From Candidatus Competibacter phosphatis (GTDB lineage Bacteria; Pseudomonadota; Gammaproteobacteria; Competibacterales; Competibacteraceae), in the NCBI RefSeq assembly GCF_012939995.1, contig NZ_SPMZ01000025.1:1-64000 (forward strand): a DNA stretch of 64,000 bases. The letters run 5' to 3'. The number at the start of each line of letters is the position of its first letter. The stretch's first letter is position 1. Below the pieces are notes generated by a model. That model was given only the letters and a program-made list of their open reading frames with translations, was not told the DNA's origin and did not search any database. Positions 46,945 to 55,638 of the stretch are shown in pieces. A program made the translations under genes and the position numbers.

Positions 46945-49254
46945 ATGAACGACCCCGCGATTTTCGGCATCCGCCATCATGGACCGGGTTCGGCGCGCAG
47001 CGTGCTGAAGGCGCTGGCGGAGCTGCGACCGGATCTGATTCTGGTCGAAGGTCCGCCCGACGCCCAAGGCGTGCTGCCGCTGGCCGCCGACCCCGACATG
47101 AAACCGCCGGTGGCGCTGCTGCTGTACGATCCCACCGAACCGCGTCGCGCCGTCTACTATCCCTTCGCCGAATTCTCCCCGGAATGGCAGGCGATCCGCC
47201 ACGGCTTGCAAAACGACATCCCGGTGCGCCTCATGGATCTGCCACAGGCGATCCGCTTGGCGCTGGAAAGCGAAGCGGAATCGGCGGCGGAACCTGTCGA
47301 GCCGATGGACGAGGCCGCCACTTCCGAATCTCCAGCAGTCACCCTCGCGGAAGAAAACGGTGACGAGACGACCGAGAACGATACGGAGGACAGCACTGCC
47401 GCGTTGCCCGACCTGCACCGCGATCCATTGCGCTGGGTCGCCGAAGCGGCCGGTTACGGCGACGGCGAGCGCTGGTGGGAGCATCTGGTCGAGCAGCGTC
47501 AGGACAGCCGCGAACTGTTCCAGGCGATTCGAGAACTGATGACGGCATTGCGGACCGAGGCCGACGCCCAGTCGCCATCGGAAGAAGAGGAGCAACGACG
47601 CGAAGCGGCGATGCGGGTCCAGTTGCGCGTGGCGCGCAAGGAGGGATTCGAACGCATTGCCGTCATCTGCGGCGCTTGGCACGTCCCGGCCCTGTGCGAC
47701 TTGCCGCCGGCCCGCGAGGACAATGCCCGCCTCAAGGGATTGCCCAAGCGCAAACTGGCCGCGACCTGGGTGCCGTGGACGCATGGCCGCTTGACCCATG
47801 CCAGCGGCTACGGCGCGGGGGTTGAGGCGCCGGGGTTTTATCAACACCTGTGGGACAGCGCCGGCGAGCCGACCAGCCGCTGGTTGGCGCGCATCGCTCA
47901 ACTGCTGCGCCAGCACGATCTGATCGCATCCACCGCCAGCGTGATCGAAGCGGCGCGGCTGGCCGAGGCGCTGGCCGCCCTGCGCGACCGGCCCCGGCCG
48001 ACGCTGGAGGAGTTGAATGAGGCGGCGCTGGCCGTGCTCTGCCACGGAGAGGCCGCGCCGCTGCGGCTGATCGAGGAACAACTGACCATCGGCGAACGGC
48101 TGGGCGAAGTACCCGATAGGACGCCGATGTTGCCGTTGCAGCAGGATATGCAGCGTCAGCAGAAACGGCTGCGGTTGCCACCGGAGGCCGGGCAGCGTCT
48201 GTTGGAACTCGATCTGCGCAAGCCGAACGATCTGGAGCGCAGTCAACTGCTGCACCGCTTGAACCTGCTCGATATTTCCTGGGGGAAGGCCGAACGCGCC
48301 AGCGGCAAGGGCACCTTCAAGGAGCACTGGCGACTGCAATGGCAGCCGGAACTGGCGGTGGCGGTAATCGAAGCCAACCTGTGGGGCAACACCGTGCTGG
48401 ACGCCGCCACCGTTCGTGCCCGCGATCTGGCCCAACGCAGCGAGCAATTGAGCCCGCTGACCGATCTGGTCGAAAAAACCCTGCTGGCCGAACTGCCGGA
48501 CGCCATCAGCCAGGTCATGGATCGCCTGCAAAACGTCGCCGCGCTGACCAGCGACATCCCGCACCTGATGGATAGCCTGCCGGCACTGGCGCGGGTATTG
48601 CGCTACGGCAATGTCCGGCAGACCGATGCCGGGCTGGTTGGGCATGTGGTCGACGGGCTGATCACCCGTGTCGCCATCGGTCTCCCGGCCGCTTGCGGTT
48701 CGCTGGACGACGAGGCGGCGGAGGTAATGTTCGACAAGCTGCGGGTCATGAATACCGCCATCGGTTTGTTGCAAAACCCGGAACAGGCCGCTATCTGGCG
48801 GGACGCGCTGGCTAAACTGGCCGATCAGGCGGGATTGCACGGACTGCTGGCCGGTTACGCCTGCCGGCTGCTGTTCGAACAGGAGGTGCTGTCGCCGCCG
48901 GAAACCGCTCGGCGCATGGGGCTGGCGCTATCCCCGGTCGGCGAACCAGCCCAGGCGGCGGCCTGGCTGGAAGGTTTCCTGCACGGTAGCGGATTGTTAC
49001 TGCTGCATAACGAGATGCTGTGGGGGATTCTGGACGCTTGGGTAAGCAGCCTGCCCGGTGAGGCGTTTACCCAATTGCTGCCGCTGTTGCGCCGCACTTT
49101 CGCCAGCTTCCCCGCGCCCGAACGGCGCCAGATCGGCGAACGGGTCAAGCACGGCGGCGCGGCGCGGACCGCCATCGCGGCTGAAACCGAGGTGGATGCG
49201 GCGCGGGCGGACCGGGTGCTGCCCGTGGCGGCGCGATTGTTGGGCTTGGTCTGA
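46945..49254 (+). CDS. DUF5682 family protein
   Basis: This 769-residue protein matches, by its N terminus [18 protein letters not shown] and [14 protein letters not shown], the DUF5682 family. The paired motifs GIRHHGPGS (about residues 8-16) and [10 protein letters not shown] (about 239-248) resemble the two His motifs of the TraB/TIKI metalloprotease-like fold, which suggests a metal-dependent hydrolase; this is inference. An acidic linker (about 110-150) separates them. The C-terminal half is helical. It begins 12 bases after the MoxR stop. In other genomes a VWA-domain gene usually follows; none is found here. Confidence 0.8.
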   Translation: MNDPAIFGIRHHGPGSARSVLKALAELRPDLILVEGPPDAQGVLPLAADPDMKPPVALLLYDPTEPRRAVYYPFAEFSPEWQAIRHGLQNDIPVRLMDLPQAIRLALESEAESAAEPVEPMDEAATSESPAVTLAEENGDETTENDTEDSTAALPDLHRDPLRWVAEAAGYGDGERWWEHLVEQRQDSRELFQAIRELMTALRTEADAQSPSEEEEQRREAAMRVQLRVARKEGFERIAVICGAWHVPALCDLPPAREDNARLKGLPKRKLAATWVPWTHGRLTHASGYGAGVEAPGFYQHLWDSAGEPTSRWLARIAQLLRQHDLIASTASVIEAARLAEALAALRDRPRPTLEELNEAALAVLCHGEAAPLRLIEEQLTIGERLGEVPDRTPMLPLQQDMQRQQKRLRLPPEAGQRLLELDLRKPNDLERSQLLHRLNLLDISWGKAERASGKGTFKEHWRLQWQPELAVAVIEANLWGNTVLDAATVRARDLAQRSEQLSPLTDLVEKTLLAELPDAISQVMDRLQNVAALTSDIPHLMDSLPALARVLRYGNVRQTDAGLVGHVVDGLITRVAIGLPAACGSLDDEAAEVMFDKLRVMNTAIGLLQNPEQAAIWRDALAKLADQAGLHGLLAGYACRLLFEQEVLSPPETARRMGLALSPVGEPAQAAAWLEGFLHGSGLLLLHNEMLWGILDAWVSSLPGEAFTQLLPLLRRTFASFPAPERRQIGERVKHGGAARTAIAAETEVDAARADRVLPVAARLLGLV

Positions 49255-49372
49255 ACGAATCGAGCGCGGCATCGTCGCGAATAGCCGTGACGGAAGCAAA
49301 CGTCGTCATCGTCTACAGTTATCAGCACAACCCAACGACTACCTATATAACCCTGCGGGACGTGCGGCAACG

Positions 49373-50725
49373 ATGAGTGGCGAGCTGAGCTGTTTCAAGG
49401 CGTATGACATTCGCGGGCGGATTCCCGACGAACTGAACGAAGATCTGGCTTATCGCATTGGCCGAGCCTATGCCGCTTTTCTCCAGCCACGCCGAGTGGC
49501 GGTCGGTCACGACGTGCGCTTGACCAGCCCGGCGTTGAGCGCGGCGCTGGCCAAGGGTTTGCTGGACGGTGGCGCGGAGGTCTGGGACATCGGGCTGTGC
49601 GGCACCGAGGAAATCTATTTCGCGACTTTTCATTACCGGCTCGACGGCGGCATCATGGTGACCGCCAGCCATAATCCGATGGATTACAACGGCATGAAGC
49701 TGGTGCGCGAGCAGGCCAAGCCGATCAGCGGTGACAGCGGGTTGTTCGCCATCCGCGATCTGGCCGCCGATGCCGAATTCGCGGTTGCCAACCGCCGCCA
49801 CCAGTTGCTGCGGCGCGAGAGCAAGAATGCCTATGTCCATCACCTGCTGAGTTATCTCGAAGGTGCCGCGCTCCAACCGTTGAAGATCGTGGTCAACGCC
49901 GGCAACGGCGGCGCCGGCTCGATCATCGATGCCCTGGAGCCGCACTTGCCATTCCAATTCGTCAAAATCCACCACGAGCCGGATGGTACCTTCCCGCACG
50001 GTATTCCCAATCCCCTGCTGCCGGAATGCCGGGATGCCACGGCACAGGCGGTGCGTGAACATCGGGCCGACCTGGGGTTGGCCTGGGACGGCGATTTCGA
50101 CCGCTGTTTCTTCTTCGATGAAGCGGGCCGTTTCATCGAGGGTTATTATCTGGTCGGACTGTTGGCGGAAACCCTGTTGATCCGACATCCCGGCGCCAAG
50201 ATCATCCACGACCCCCGGTTGACCTGGAATACCCTGGATGTGGTCTGTTCCGCCGGCGGTGTGCCGGTCCAGAACAAAACCGGCCATGCTTTCATGAAGG
50301 AAGGGATGCGGCGGGAAGGCGCGTTGTACGGCGGCGAAATGAGCGCCCATCACTATTTCCGCCCCTTCGCCTACTGCGATAGCGGCATGATCCCGTGGCT
50401 GCTGGTCGCCGAGCGACTCTGTCGCTCCGGCCAGCCGCTATCGGCGCTGGTGAACCAGCGCATGCAGTCCTTCCCATGTAGCGGCGAGATCAATTTTCGG
50501 GTCAACGACGCCCCGGCCACGATCCAGAAAATTCTGGCCGCTTATGCACCCCTGATGCCGGTGGTGGACGAAACCGACGGCGTCAGCGTCGAATTCGCCG
50601 ACTGGCGGTTCAACCTGCGCTGTTCCAACACCGAACCGCTGTTGCGTCTGAACGTTGAAACGCGCGGCGACCCGGAGCTGCTCAACCGGCGCGTCGCCGA
50701 ACTGCGGAACCTGATCGGAGCGTGA
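49373..50725 (+). CDS. manB: Phosphomannomutase/phosphoglucomutase
   Basis: This 450-residue alpha-D-phosphohexomutase interconverts hexose 6- and 1-phosphates for nucleotide sugars used in polysaccharide. The start [18 protein letters not shown], the phosphoserine loop [17 protein letters not shown] (Ser about 98), the metal-binding [10 protein letters not shown] (about 240), the sugar-binding [10 protein letters not shown] (about 322) and the phosphate-binding [11 protein letters not shown] are all visible. The assignment between ManB/CpsG and AlgC-like mutase cannot be settled. The ATG at 49373 is chosen because the family start is there; the open frame extends upstream. Confidence 0.93.
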   Translation: MSGELSCFKAYDIRGRIPDELNEDLAYRIGRAYAAFLQPRRVAVGHDVRLTSPALSAALAKGLLDGGAEVWDIGLCGTEEIYFATFHYRLDGGIMVTASHNPMDYNGMKLVREQAKPISGDSGLFAIRDLAADAEFAVANRRHQLLRRESKNAYVHHLLSYLEGAALQPLKIVVNAGNGGAGSIIDALEPHLPFQFVKIHHEPDGTFPHGIPNPLLPECRDATAQAVREHRADLGLAWDGDFDRCFFFDEAGRFIEGYYLVGLLAETLLIRHPGAKIIHDPRLTWNTLDVVCSAGGVPVQNKTGHAFMKEGMRREGALYGGEMSAHHYFRPFAYCDSGMIPWLLVAERLCRSGQPLSALVNQRMQSFPCSGEINFRVNDAPATIQKILAAYAPLMPVVDETDGVSVEFADWRFNLRCSNTEPLLRLNVETRGDPELLNRRVAELRNLIGA

Positions 50726-50932
50726 TCGCAAGAGCGCGGCGCTGGGTGAGCGCGGGTGAAACCCCGCAAGACCGAATCGTCGGATCGAGCCTTATCCCGG
50801 AGCTTCGAGATCCAGACCGGTTTTCCACGACTATGTTTATAGCCAATCATTATTGGGATTACGGTTTTTTATGCTGGAAAATAGAGTCCTACCTCAACCA
50901 ATACTCTCATCATTCCATCCGAAACGAACGCC

Positions 50933-52657
50933 ATGATTCATCTGACCGAGCCTCACGGAGGCGTCCTCAAGGAACTTTATCTCAGCGTCGAGGACGCGGC
51001 TCCGTTCAAGGCCAAGGCCCAGGACTATCCATCCTGGGATTTGACGCCACGCCAGCTTTGCGATCTGGAACTGTTGTTGAACGGCAGCTTCTCGCCGCTG
51101 GACGGCTTTCTGAATCGGGCCGATTACCAGCGAGTGGTCGAGGACATGCGGCTGGCTGACGGCACGCTATGGCCGATGCCGATCACACTGGACGTGTCCG
51201 AGGAGTTTGCCGGCCAGCTCGGTCGCGGCGACCGGGTGGCGCTGCGCGATCCCGAGGGTGTGTTGATCGCGGTGTTGGAGGTGGGCGACGTATGGCAACC
51301 GGATCGGCTGCACGAGGCTCGACAGATCTTCGGCGACGCCGACGAGCGACATCCGGGGGTGTTCCACCTGCTGCATCGAACCGGTCCGGTTTATGTCGGT
51401 GGCCGGTTGTATGGCATTGAACCGCCCACCCACTACGATTTTCCCCAGTTGCGTGGCTCGCCGCGTGAGTTGCGCGCCAGCTTCGCCAAACTGGGTTGGC
51501 AGCGGGTAGTGGCGTTCCAGACCCGTAACCCCATGCATCGCGCCCATCAGGAATTGACCCTGCGCGCCGTCCAGCAGGCCGAGGCCAATCTGCTCATTCA
51601 TCCCACGGTGGGCCTGACCAAGTCGGGCGACATCGACCATTACTCGCGGGTGCGTTGCTACGAGCATTTGCTGACGACCTATCCCGAACCGACCACCGCG
51701 CTGCATCTGCTCAACTTGGCGATGCGGATGGCCGGCCCGCGCGAGGCGTTATGGCACGCCATCATCCGCCAGAACCACGGATGCAGCCATTTCATCGTCG
51801 GCCGCGACCACGCCGGCCCTGGTCGGGATCAGTTCGGGCAGGGCTTCTACGAACCCTACGCTGCCCAGCAACTGATTGCCCATCATCAGGACGAACTGGG
51901 TATTCGGATGTTGGCGTTTCCAGAAATGGTCTATGTGCGGGAGCGCGCCCAGTACGTTCCGGCGGACGATCTGCGCGCCGGCGAGACGATGCTGACCCTT
52001 TCCGGCACCGAATTCCGCCGTCGCTTGCAGGAAGGGCTGGATATCCCCGAATGGTTCTCCTACCCCGAAGTAGTAGCGGAGCTGCGCCGCACCCATCCAC
52101 CGCGCCGCCAGCAGGGGTTCACGGTGTTCTTCACCGGCCTGTCCGGGTCCGGCAAATCCACCATCGCCAACGCGCTGATGGTCAAATTGCTGGAACTGGG
52201 CGGCCGGGCGGTCACGCTGCTGGACGGCGACATCGTTCGCAAGCACCTGTCCAGCGAACTGGGCTTTTCGCGGGAACACCGCAACATCAACATCTTGCGG
52301 ATCGGTTTCGTGGCCAGCGAGATCACCAAGAACGGCGGCATCGCCCTCTGTGCCCCGATCGCGCCCTACACCGTCACCCGCCGCGAGGTCCGCGAGATGA
52401 TCGCGCCGCTCGGTGGATTCATCGAGGTCCACGTCGCCACTCCGCTGGAGACCTGCGAGGCCCGTGACCGCAAGGGGTTATACGCCAAGGCCCGATCCGG
52501 CGTTCTCAAGGAATTCACTGGGATCAGCGATCCCTACGAAGCGCCCGAGCACCCGGAACTGGTGATCGATACCCGCGATTGCAGCCCCAGCGAGGCGGCT
52601 CAACGCATCCTGCTCAAGCTGGAAGGGCTGGGTTACATTCGCGGGCGATCTTCTTGA
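50933..52657 (+). CDS. Fused sulfate adenylyltransferase-APS kinase
   Basis: This 574-residue protein joins ATP sulfurylase (residues 1-390) with APS kinase (about 395-574). The first domain shows QTRNPMHRAHQEL, the ATP-binding HxxH-type motif, and VGRDHAGPGRDQFGQGFYEP. The second has a P-loop GLSGSGKSTIANAL and the substrate region FTGISDPYEAPEHPELVIDT. The kinase domain is intact, so the product would be PAPS rather than APS. Such Sat-CysC fusions occur in several bacteria. The ATG follows a rather weak site. No other sulfur-assimilation gene is adjacent, so it may act for sulfation or assimilatory reduction. Confidence 0.95.
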   Translation: MIHLTEPHGGVLKELYLSVEDAAPFKAKAQDYPSWDLTPRQLCDLELLLNGSFSPLDGFLNRADYQRVVEDMRLADGTLWPMPITLDVSEEFAGQLGRGDRVALRDPEGVLIAVLEVGDVWQPDRLHEARQIFGDADERHPGVFHLLHRTGPVYVGGRLYGIEPPTHYDFPQLRGSPRELRASFAKLGWQRVVAFQTRNPMHRAHQELTLRAVQQAEANLLIHPTVGLTKSGDIDHYSRVRCYEHLLTTYPEPTTALHLLNLAMRMAGPREALWHAIIRQNHGCSHFIVGRDHAGPGRDQFGQGFYEPYAAQQLIAHHQDELGIRMLAFPEMVYVRERAQYVPADDLRAGETMLTLSGTEFRRRLQEGLDIPEWFSYPEVVAELRRTHPPRRQQGFTVFFTGLSGSGKSTIANALMVKLLELGGRAVTLLDGDIVRKHLSSELGFSREHRNINILRIGFVASEITKNGGIALCAPIAPYTVTRREVREMIAPLGGFIEVHVATPLETCEARDRKGLYAKARSGVLKEFTGISDPYEAPEHPELVIDTRDCSPSEAAQRILLKLEGLGYIRGRSS

Positions 52658-52661
52658 ACAC

Positions 52662-53456
52662 TCACTCTGGATGCCCGGATGGCCGATCGCCGGGCCAATC
52701 CAGACCGGTGAACTGGCGAAACGCCTCCGAAGTACGCGGCCCGGCCCGGCCGTCCACCTTCACGAAAAACCCCGGCAGGGTATTCAGAAACCGTTGCAGC
52801 GCCTCGATCCAGGGCGAGGCCACGGTTTCGTCGTAATGCAGCAGCGGCCATGCCACCGGTTCGCCGGTCGCGGCGAACTCGATCAGGCCACATTCCGCCA
52901 GCCGGCGCAGCAGTACCGCCGCGCCACAGCGCTGGGCGAGGGCGTTCTCGTTCCAGGTATCGTCGGTGACGTACTTGCCTTGGCGGTAGTGGGTGGCGTA
53001 ATTCCACAGGTAGGGGGAGGGTACTTCGGGATGGTGCAATCGGTAGCCCCAACCACCGCGTCCCTCCAGCATGAACAAGGTCCCGGCAATGCTCCAATCC
53101 CGCCATTGATCGAGGTGGTACAGGCGCAAAGCGTCGGCGGCGCTGTCTTCCCAGGTGAACGGCGGTTCACCCTCGACCGGTCGCCCATCCGGCAGGTGCT
53201 GGGTACGGTCGGTCAGCGGATCGCCATTGTGCGGGTGAACCTCGAAATCGCAACCGGTATCGGCATGGTGCAGTGCCGCGACCACGAACCAGGGTAGGTT
53301 CAAGCGTTCGCCCACGGTTTGGTAGCGCGCCCGTTGCGTGAGCAGGGTTTCCGTCAATGCTTCCACCTCGGCGGCCCGCTCCTCGCGGATCACGCAGGTG
53401 GCGAATGCGCGTTGGTAATCGTCGCGCAGTTCATCGGTCAGTACCATGCGGCTCAT
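52662..53456 (-). CDS. Lysozyme-like protein with C-terminal PG-binding motif
   Basis: This 264-residue protein resembles the lysozyme-like family COG5526. The N-terminal half has LNLPWFVVAALHHADTGCDFEVHP (split around residues 55-78), then a stretch with WEDSAADALRLYHLDQW. The C terminus, IEALQRFLNTLPGFF and GRAGPRTSEAFRQFTG, has the pattern of a peptidoglycan-binding type-1 domain. No signal peptide is evident, so its site of action is unclear. The ATG at 53456 with GGGG upstream is preferred to the TTG two codons earlier. It is convergent with the sulfurylase fusion. Confidence 0.75.
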   Translation of the reverse strand: MSRMVLTDELRDDYQRAFATCVIREERAAEVEALTETLLTQRARYQTVGERLNLPWFVVAALHHADTGCDFEVHPHNGDPLTDRTQHLPDGRPVEGEPPFTWEDSAADALRLYHLDQWRDWSIAGTLFMLEGRGGWGYRLHHPEVPSPYLWNYATHYRQGKYVTDDTWNENALAQRCGAAVLLRRLAECGLIEFAATGEPVAWPLLHYDETVASPWIEALQRFLNTLPGFFVKVDGRAGPRTSEAFRQFTGLDWPGDRPSGHPE

Positions 53457-53512
53457 CGTCAAACCCCATTGCAGTGGGTTGTGGTTTTTTGATGGAGAGT
53501 CGCCGCTTCAGG

Positions 53513-53755
53513 TTAGACGCCGGCGGAGCGCAATGCCAGTTTGACCGCGATCAGCACCCCCAGAATCAACAGCAAGGTCATGATCAGCCCGACCAAAATG
53601 TAGTGAATGGGGCGGCCGTGCTGGAAATCCCGCGCGCGGTTTTTCTCGCTTTGCACCCCGAAAAAAGCGGATAGCACGCTCAGGATGATGCTCAGCGGAC
53701 CGGGAGAAGAGGTGGAGGTGTTGTCGGTCTTGTCGGAATCGGGTTTGGAAGACAT
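53513..53755 (-). CDS. DUF2970 small membrane protein
   Basis: This 80-residue protein has a polar N terminus, the conserved segment LSAFFGVQSEKNRARDFQHG (about residues 28-47) and one C-terminal transmembrane helix (YILVGLIMTLLLILGVLIAV). This is the DUF2970 pattern of Proteobacteria. Function is unknown. It is divergent from the acyl-ligase gene and shares direction with the lysozyme-like gene. Confidence 0.85.
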   Translation of the reverse strand: MSSKPDSDKTDNTSTSSPGPLSIILSVLSAFFGVQSEKNRARDFQHGRPIHYILVGLIMTLLLILGVLIAVKLALRSAGV

Positions 53756-53889
53756 CGGGTTCCTCTAAACTTTGCTAAATTAACGACAGTCGCCCTCTGC
53801 GTGGCCCTTGCCGTCTTGCTGGGCGAATGCGGTGCTTGCGTCGCGGATTTCGTCGATTTTTCCGGGCTTACCGGATCATCCTTGCCATT

Positions 53890-55200
53890 ATGCCAGTCAA
53901 ACTGCCCTTGCTGTCAGCGACCGCGCCCGATGCCCCGATCGCCTGGTGGCGAAATCGACCCATCGGTCGCGCGGCGTTTCTGCGCCATGCCGGCGCTGTC
54001 GCCAGCCGCTTGCCGCCCGCGCGCTTTATTTTCAATCTGTGCGAGGATCGCTACCTGTTTCTGGTCGCGTTCGCCGCCGTGGGCGCGAACGGACAAACCA
54101 GTTTGCTGCCCTCCAGCCGTGCCCACCTGCATCTGCGGGATTTGACCGAGGATTATCCCGACAATTATTCCCTCACGGATGGCGATGTCGAGTCCTGGCT
54201 CACCCCGGAGGCGATGGATGGCGACGCGATGCCCGCCGTTCCCGTGTTACCAGCCGACCAAGTAATGGCGATTGCGTTTACCTCCGGCAGTACCGGCCGC
54301 GCCAAACCGCATCCGAAACGTTGGGGTGAATTGGTCAGCGGCGCGTGTCAGGCGCGGCAACGCTTCGGCTTCGAACCCGGCATGACCGTCGTCGCGACCG
54401 TGCCGGCTCAGCATATGTACGGCCTGGAGACGACGATCATGACCCCGCTGGCCAGTGGTGCCAGTATCCACGCCGGTCGGCCGTTCTTCCCCGAGGACGT
54501 GCGCGCGGCCCTGGAATCGGTGCCGCCGCCGCGAGTGCTGGTGACCACCCCCGTCCACCTGCACGCCTGCGTCCAGGCCGAACTGCGTTGGCCGGCAATG
54601 GCTTTTTTGATCTCGGCCACCGCGCCGCTGGCGACAACGCTTGCCGGGCGAGCCGAAACCACATTCAGCGTGCCGGTGTTGGAAATCTATGGCTGCACCG
54701 AAGCGGGTTCCATTGCCAGCCGTCGCACCCTGGACGGCGAGCGCTGGCGGCTGTACGACGGTTTTTCCCTGCGGGATGGTGTGCTGTCCGGCGCGCACCT
54801 ACCGGAGCCGGTTCCCCTGAGCGACGAGCTTGAACCCTGCGACAAGGCCGAATTCAGGCTGCTCGGCCGGATTGAGGATCTGGTCAACATTGCCGGCAAG
54901 CGCACTTCGCTGGGGTATCTCAATCACCATCTCAACCAGATTGCCGGCGTGATCGAAGGCATGTTTTGGTTGCCGGACGACACCGGAAGCGAGGTTCAGC
55001 GGCTCGTGGCCGCAGCCGTCGCGCCGGATTTGAGCGAGCGCCAGATACTTGTCGCCTTGGCCGAGCGCCTCGATCCGGTGTTTCTGCCGCGCCCGCTGCT
55101 CAAGGTCGATCGCCTGCCGCGCAACGAAACCGGCAAGGTCACGCGGGATGCCTTGCGGGCGCTCGGTTCGGCCGCGACCGTTCGCCGAGGCCGCTCATGA
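53890..55200 (+). CDS. AMP-dependent acyl/aryl ligase, ApeH-like
   Basis: This 436-residue adenylate-forming enzyme has the ATP loop AFTSGSTGRAKPHPKRW (about residues 119-135), the A5 region EIYGCTEAGSIASR and the C-terminal KVDRLPRNETGKVTRDAL with the catalytic Lys. Short ligases of this kind activate fatty or aryl acids in aryl-polyene and xanthomonadin-type pigment pathways. An overlapping FabZ-like gene supports that. The rest of an aryl-polyene cluster (ketosynthases, ACPs) is missing from the window. The ATG at 53890 fits the family; the frame upstream has no ribosome site. Confidence 0.82.
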   Translation: MPVKLPLLSATAPDAPIAWWRNRPIGRAAFLRHAGAVASRLPPARFIFNLCEDRYLFLVAFAAVGANGQTSLLPSSRAHLHLRDLTEDYPDNYSLTDGDVESWLTPEAMDGDAMPAVPVLPADQVMAIAFTSGSTGRAKPHPKRWGELVSGACQARQRFGFEPGMTVVATVPAQHMYGLETTIMTPLASGASIHAGRPFFPEDVRAALESVPPPRVLVTTPVHLHACVQAELRWPAMAFLISATAPLATTLAGRAETTFSVPVLEIYGCTEAGSIASRRTLDGERWRLYDGFSLRDGVLSGAHLPEPVPLSDELEPCDKAEFRLLGRIEDLVNIAGKRTSLGYLNHHLNQIAGVIEGMFWLPDDTGSEVQRLVAAAVAPDLSERQILVALAERLDPVFLPRPLLKVDRLPRNETGKVTRDALRALGSAATVRRGRS

Positions 55201-55529
55201 GTTTCGAACGGCGCGGTCTGATCGCTGCCGATCACCCTGGTCTGGCCGGGCATTTTCCCGGCAACCCGATCGTGCCGGGGGTCGTGCTGCTGGATGAGGT
55301 GCTGCGGGCGTTCGCGGCCTGGCGACCGGCCGACCGACCGACAGGCGTCCCACAGGTGAAGTTTCTGGCGCCGCTGCGCCCGGAGCAGCCATTCACGATC
55401 CGTCTGAAGGAATCCGGCGGCGATGAGGTCCGCTTCGACTGCCTGGGAGAGGATGGCCGGTTGCTGGCGCGGGGCCATCTGACACTGGCGGGCGATGGAG
55501 CGAGCCGGGGCCGTCGGCGATGCGGTTGA
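55197..55529 (+). CDS. Hotdog-fold dehydratase, ApeI/FabZ-like
   Basis: This 110-residue protein has the hotdog dehydratase pattern DHPGLAGHFPGNPIVPGVVLLDEVL (split around residues 11-35), with the catalytic-type His in HFPGNPIVPG. The start overlaps the ligase stop by ATGA, so the two are coupled. Such short hydratases dehydrate 3-hydroxyacyl-ACP in aryl-polyene pathways. No FabZ-like N-terminal helix beyond the core is seen. Confidence 0.82.
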   Translation: MSFERRGLIAADHPGLAGHFPGNPIVPGVVLLDEVLRAFAAWRPADRPTGVPQVKFLAPLRPEQPFTIRLKESGGDEVRFDCLGEDGRLLARGHLTLAGDGASRGRRRCG

Positions 55530-55638
55530 CGCCCTGCCCGCCGCAAGCGAAATTCGAAAACGCCCTGCTTCGTCAGGGCTGCTTTATGGGCGGTTTGTGG
55601 AATAATGCCGCCCATTGGAACCCTGGAGGACAACAGGC

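Noticed and set aside
46906-48840. A 644-codon minus-strand frame opposite DUF5682.
   Set aside because: It has low-complexity composition and no motifs; the plus-strand DUF5682 gene explains the region.
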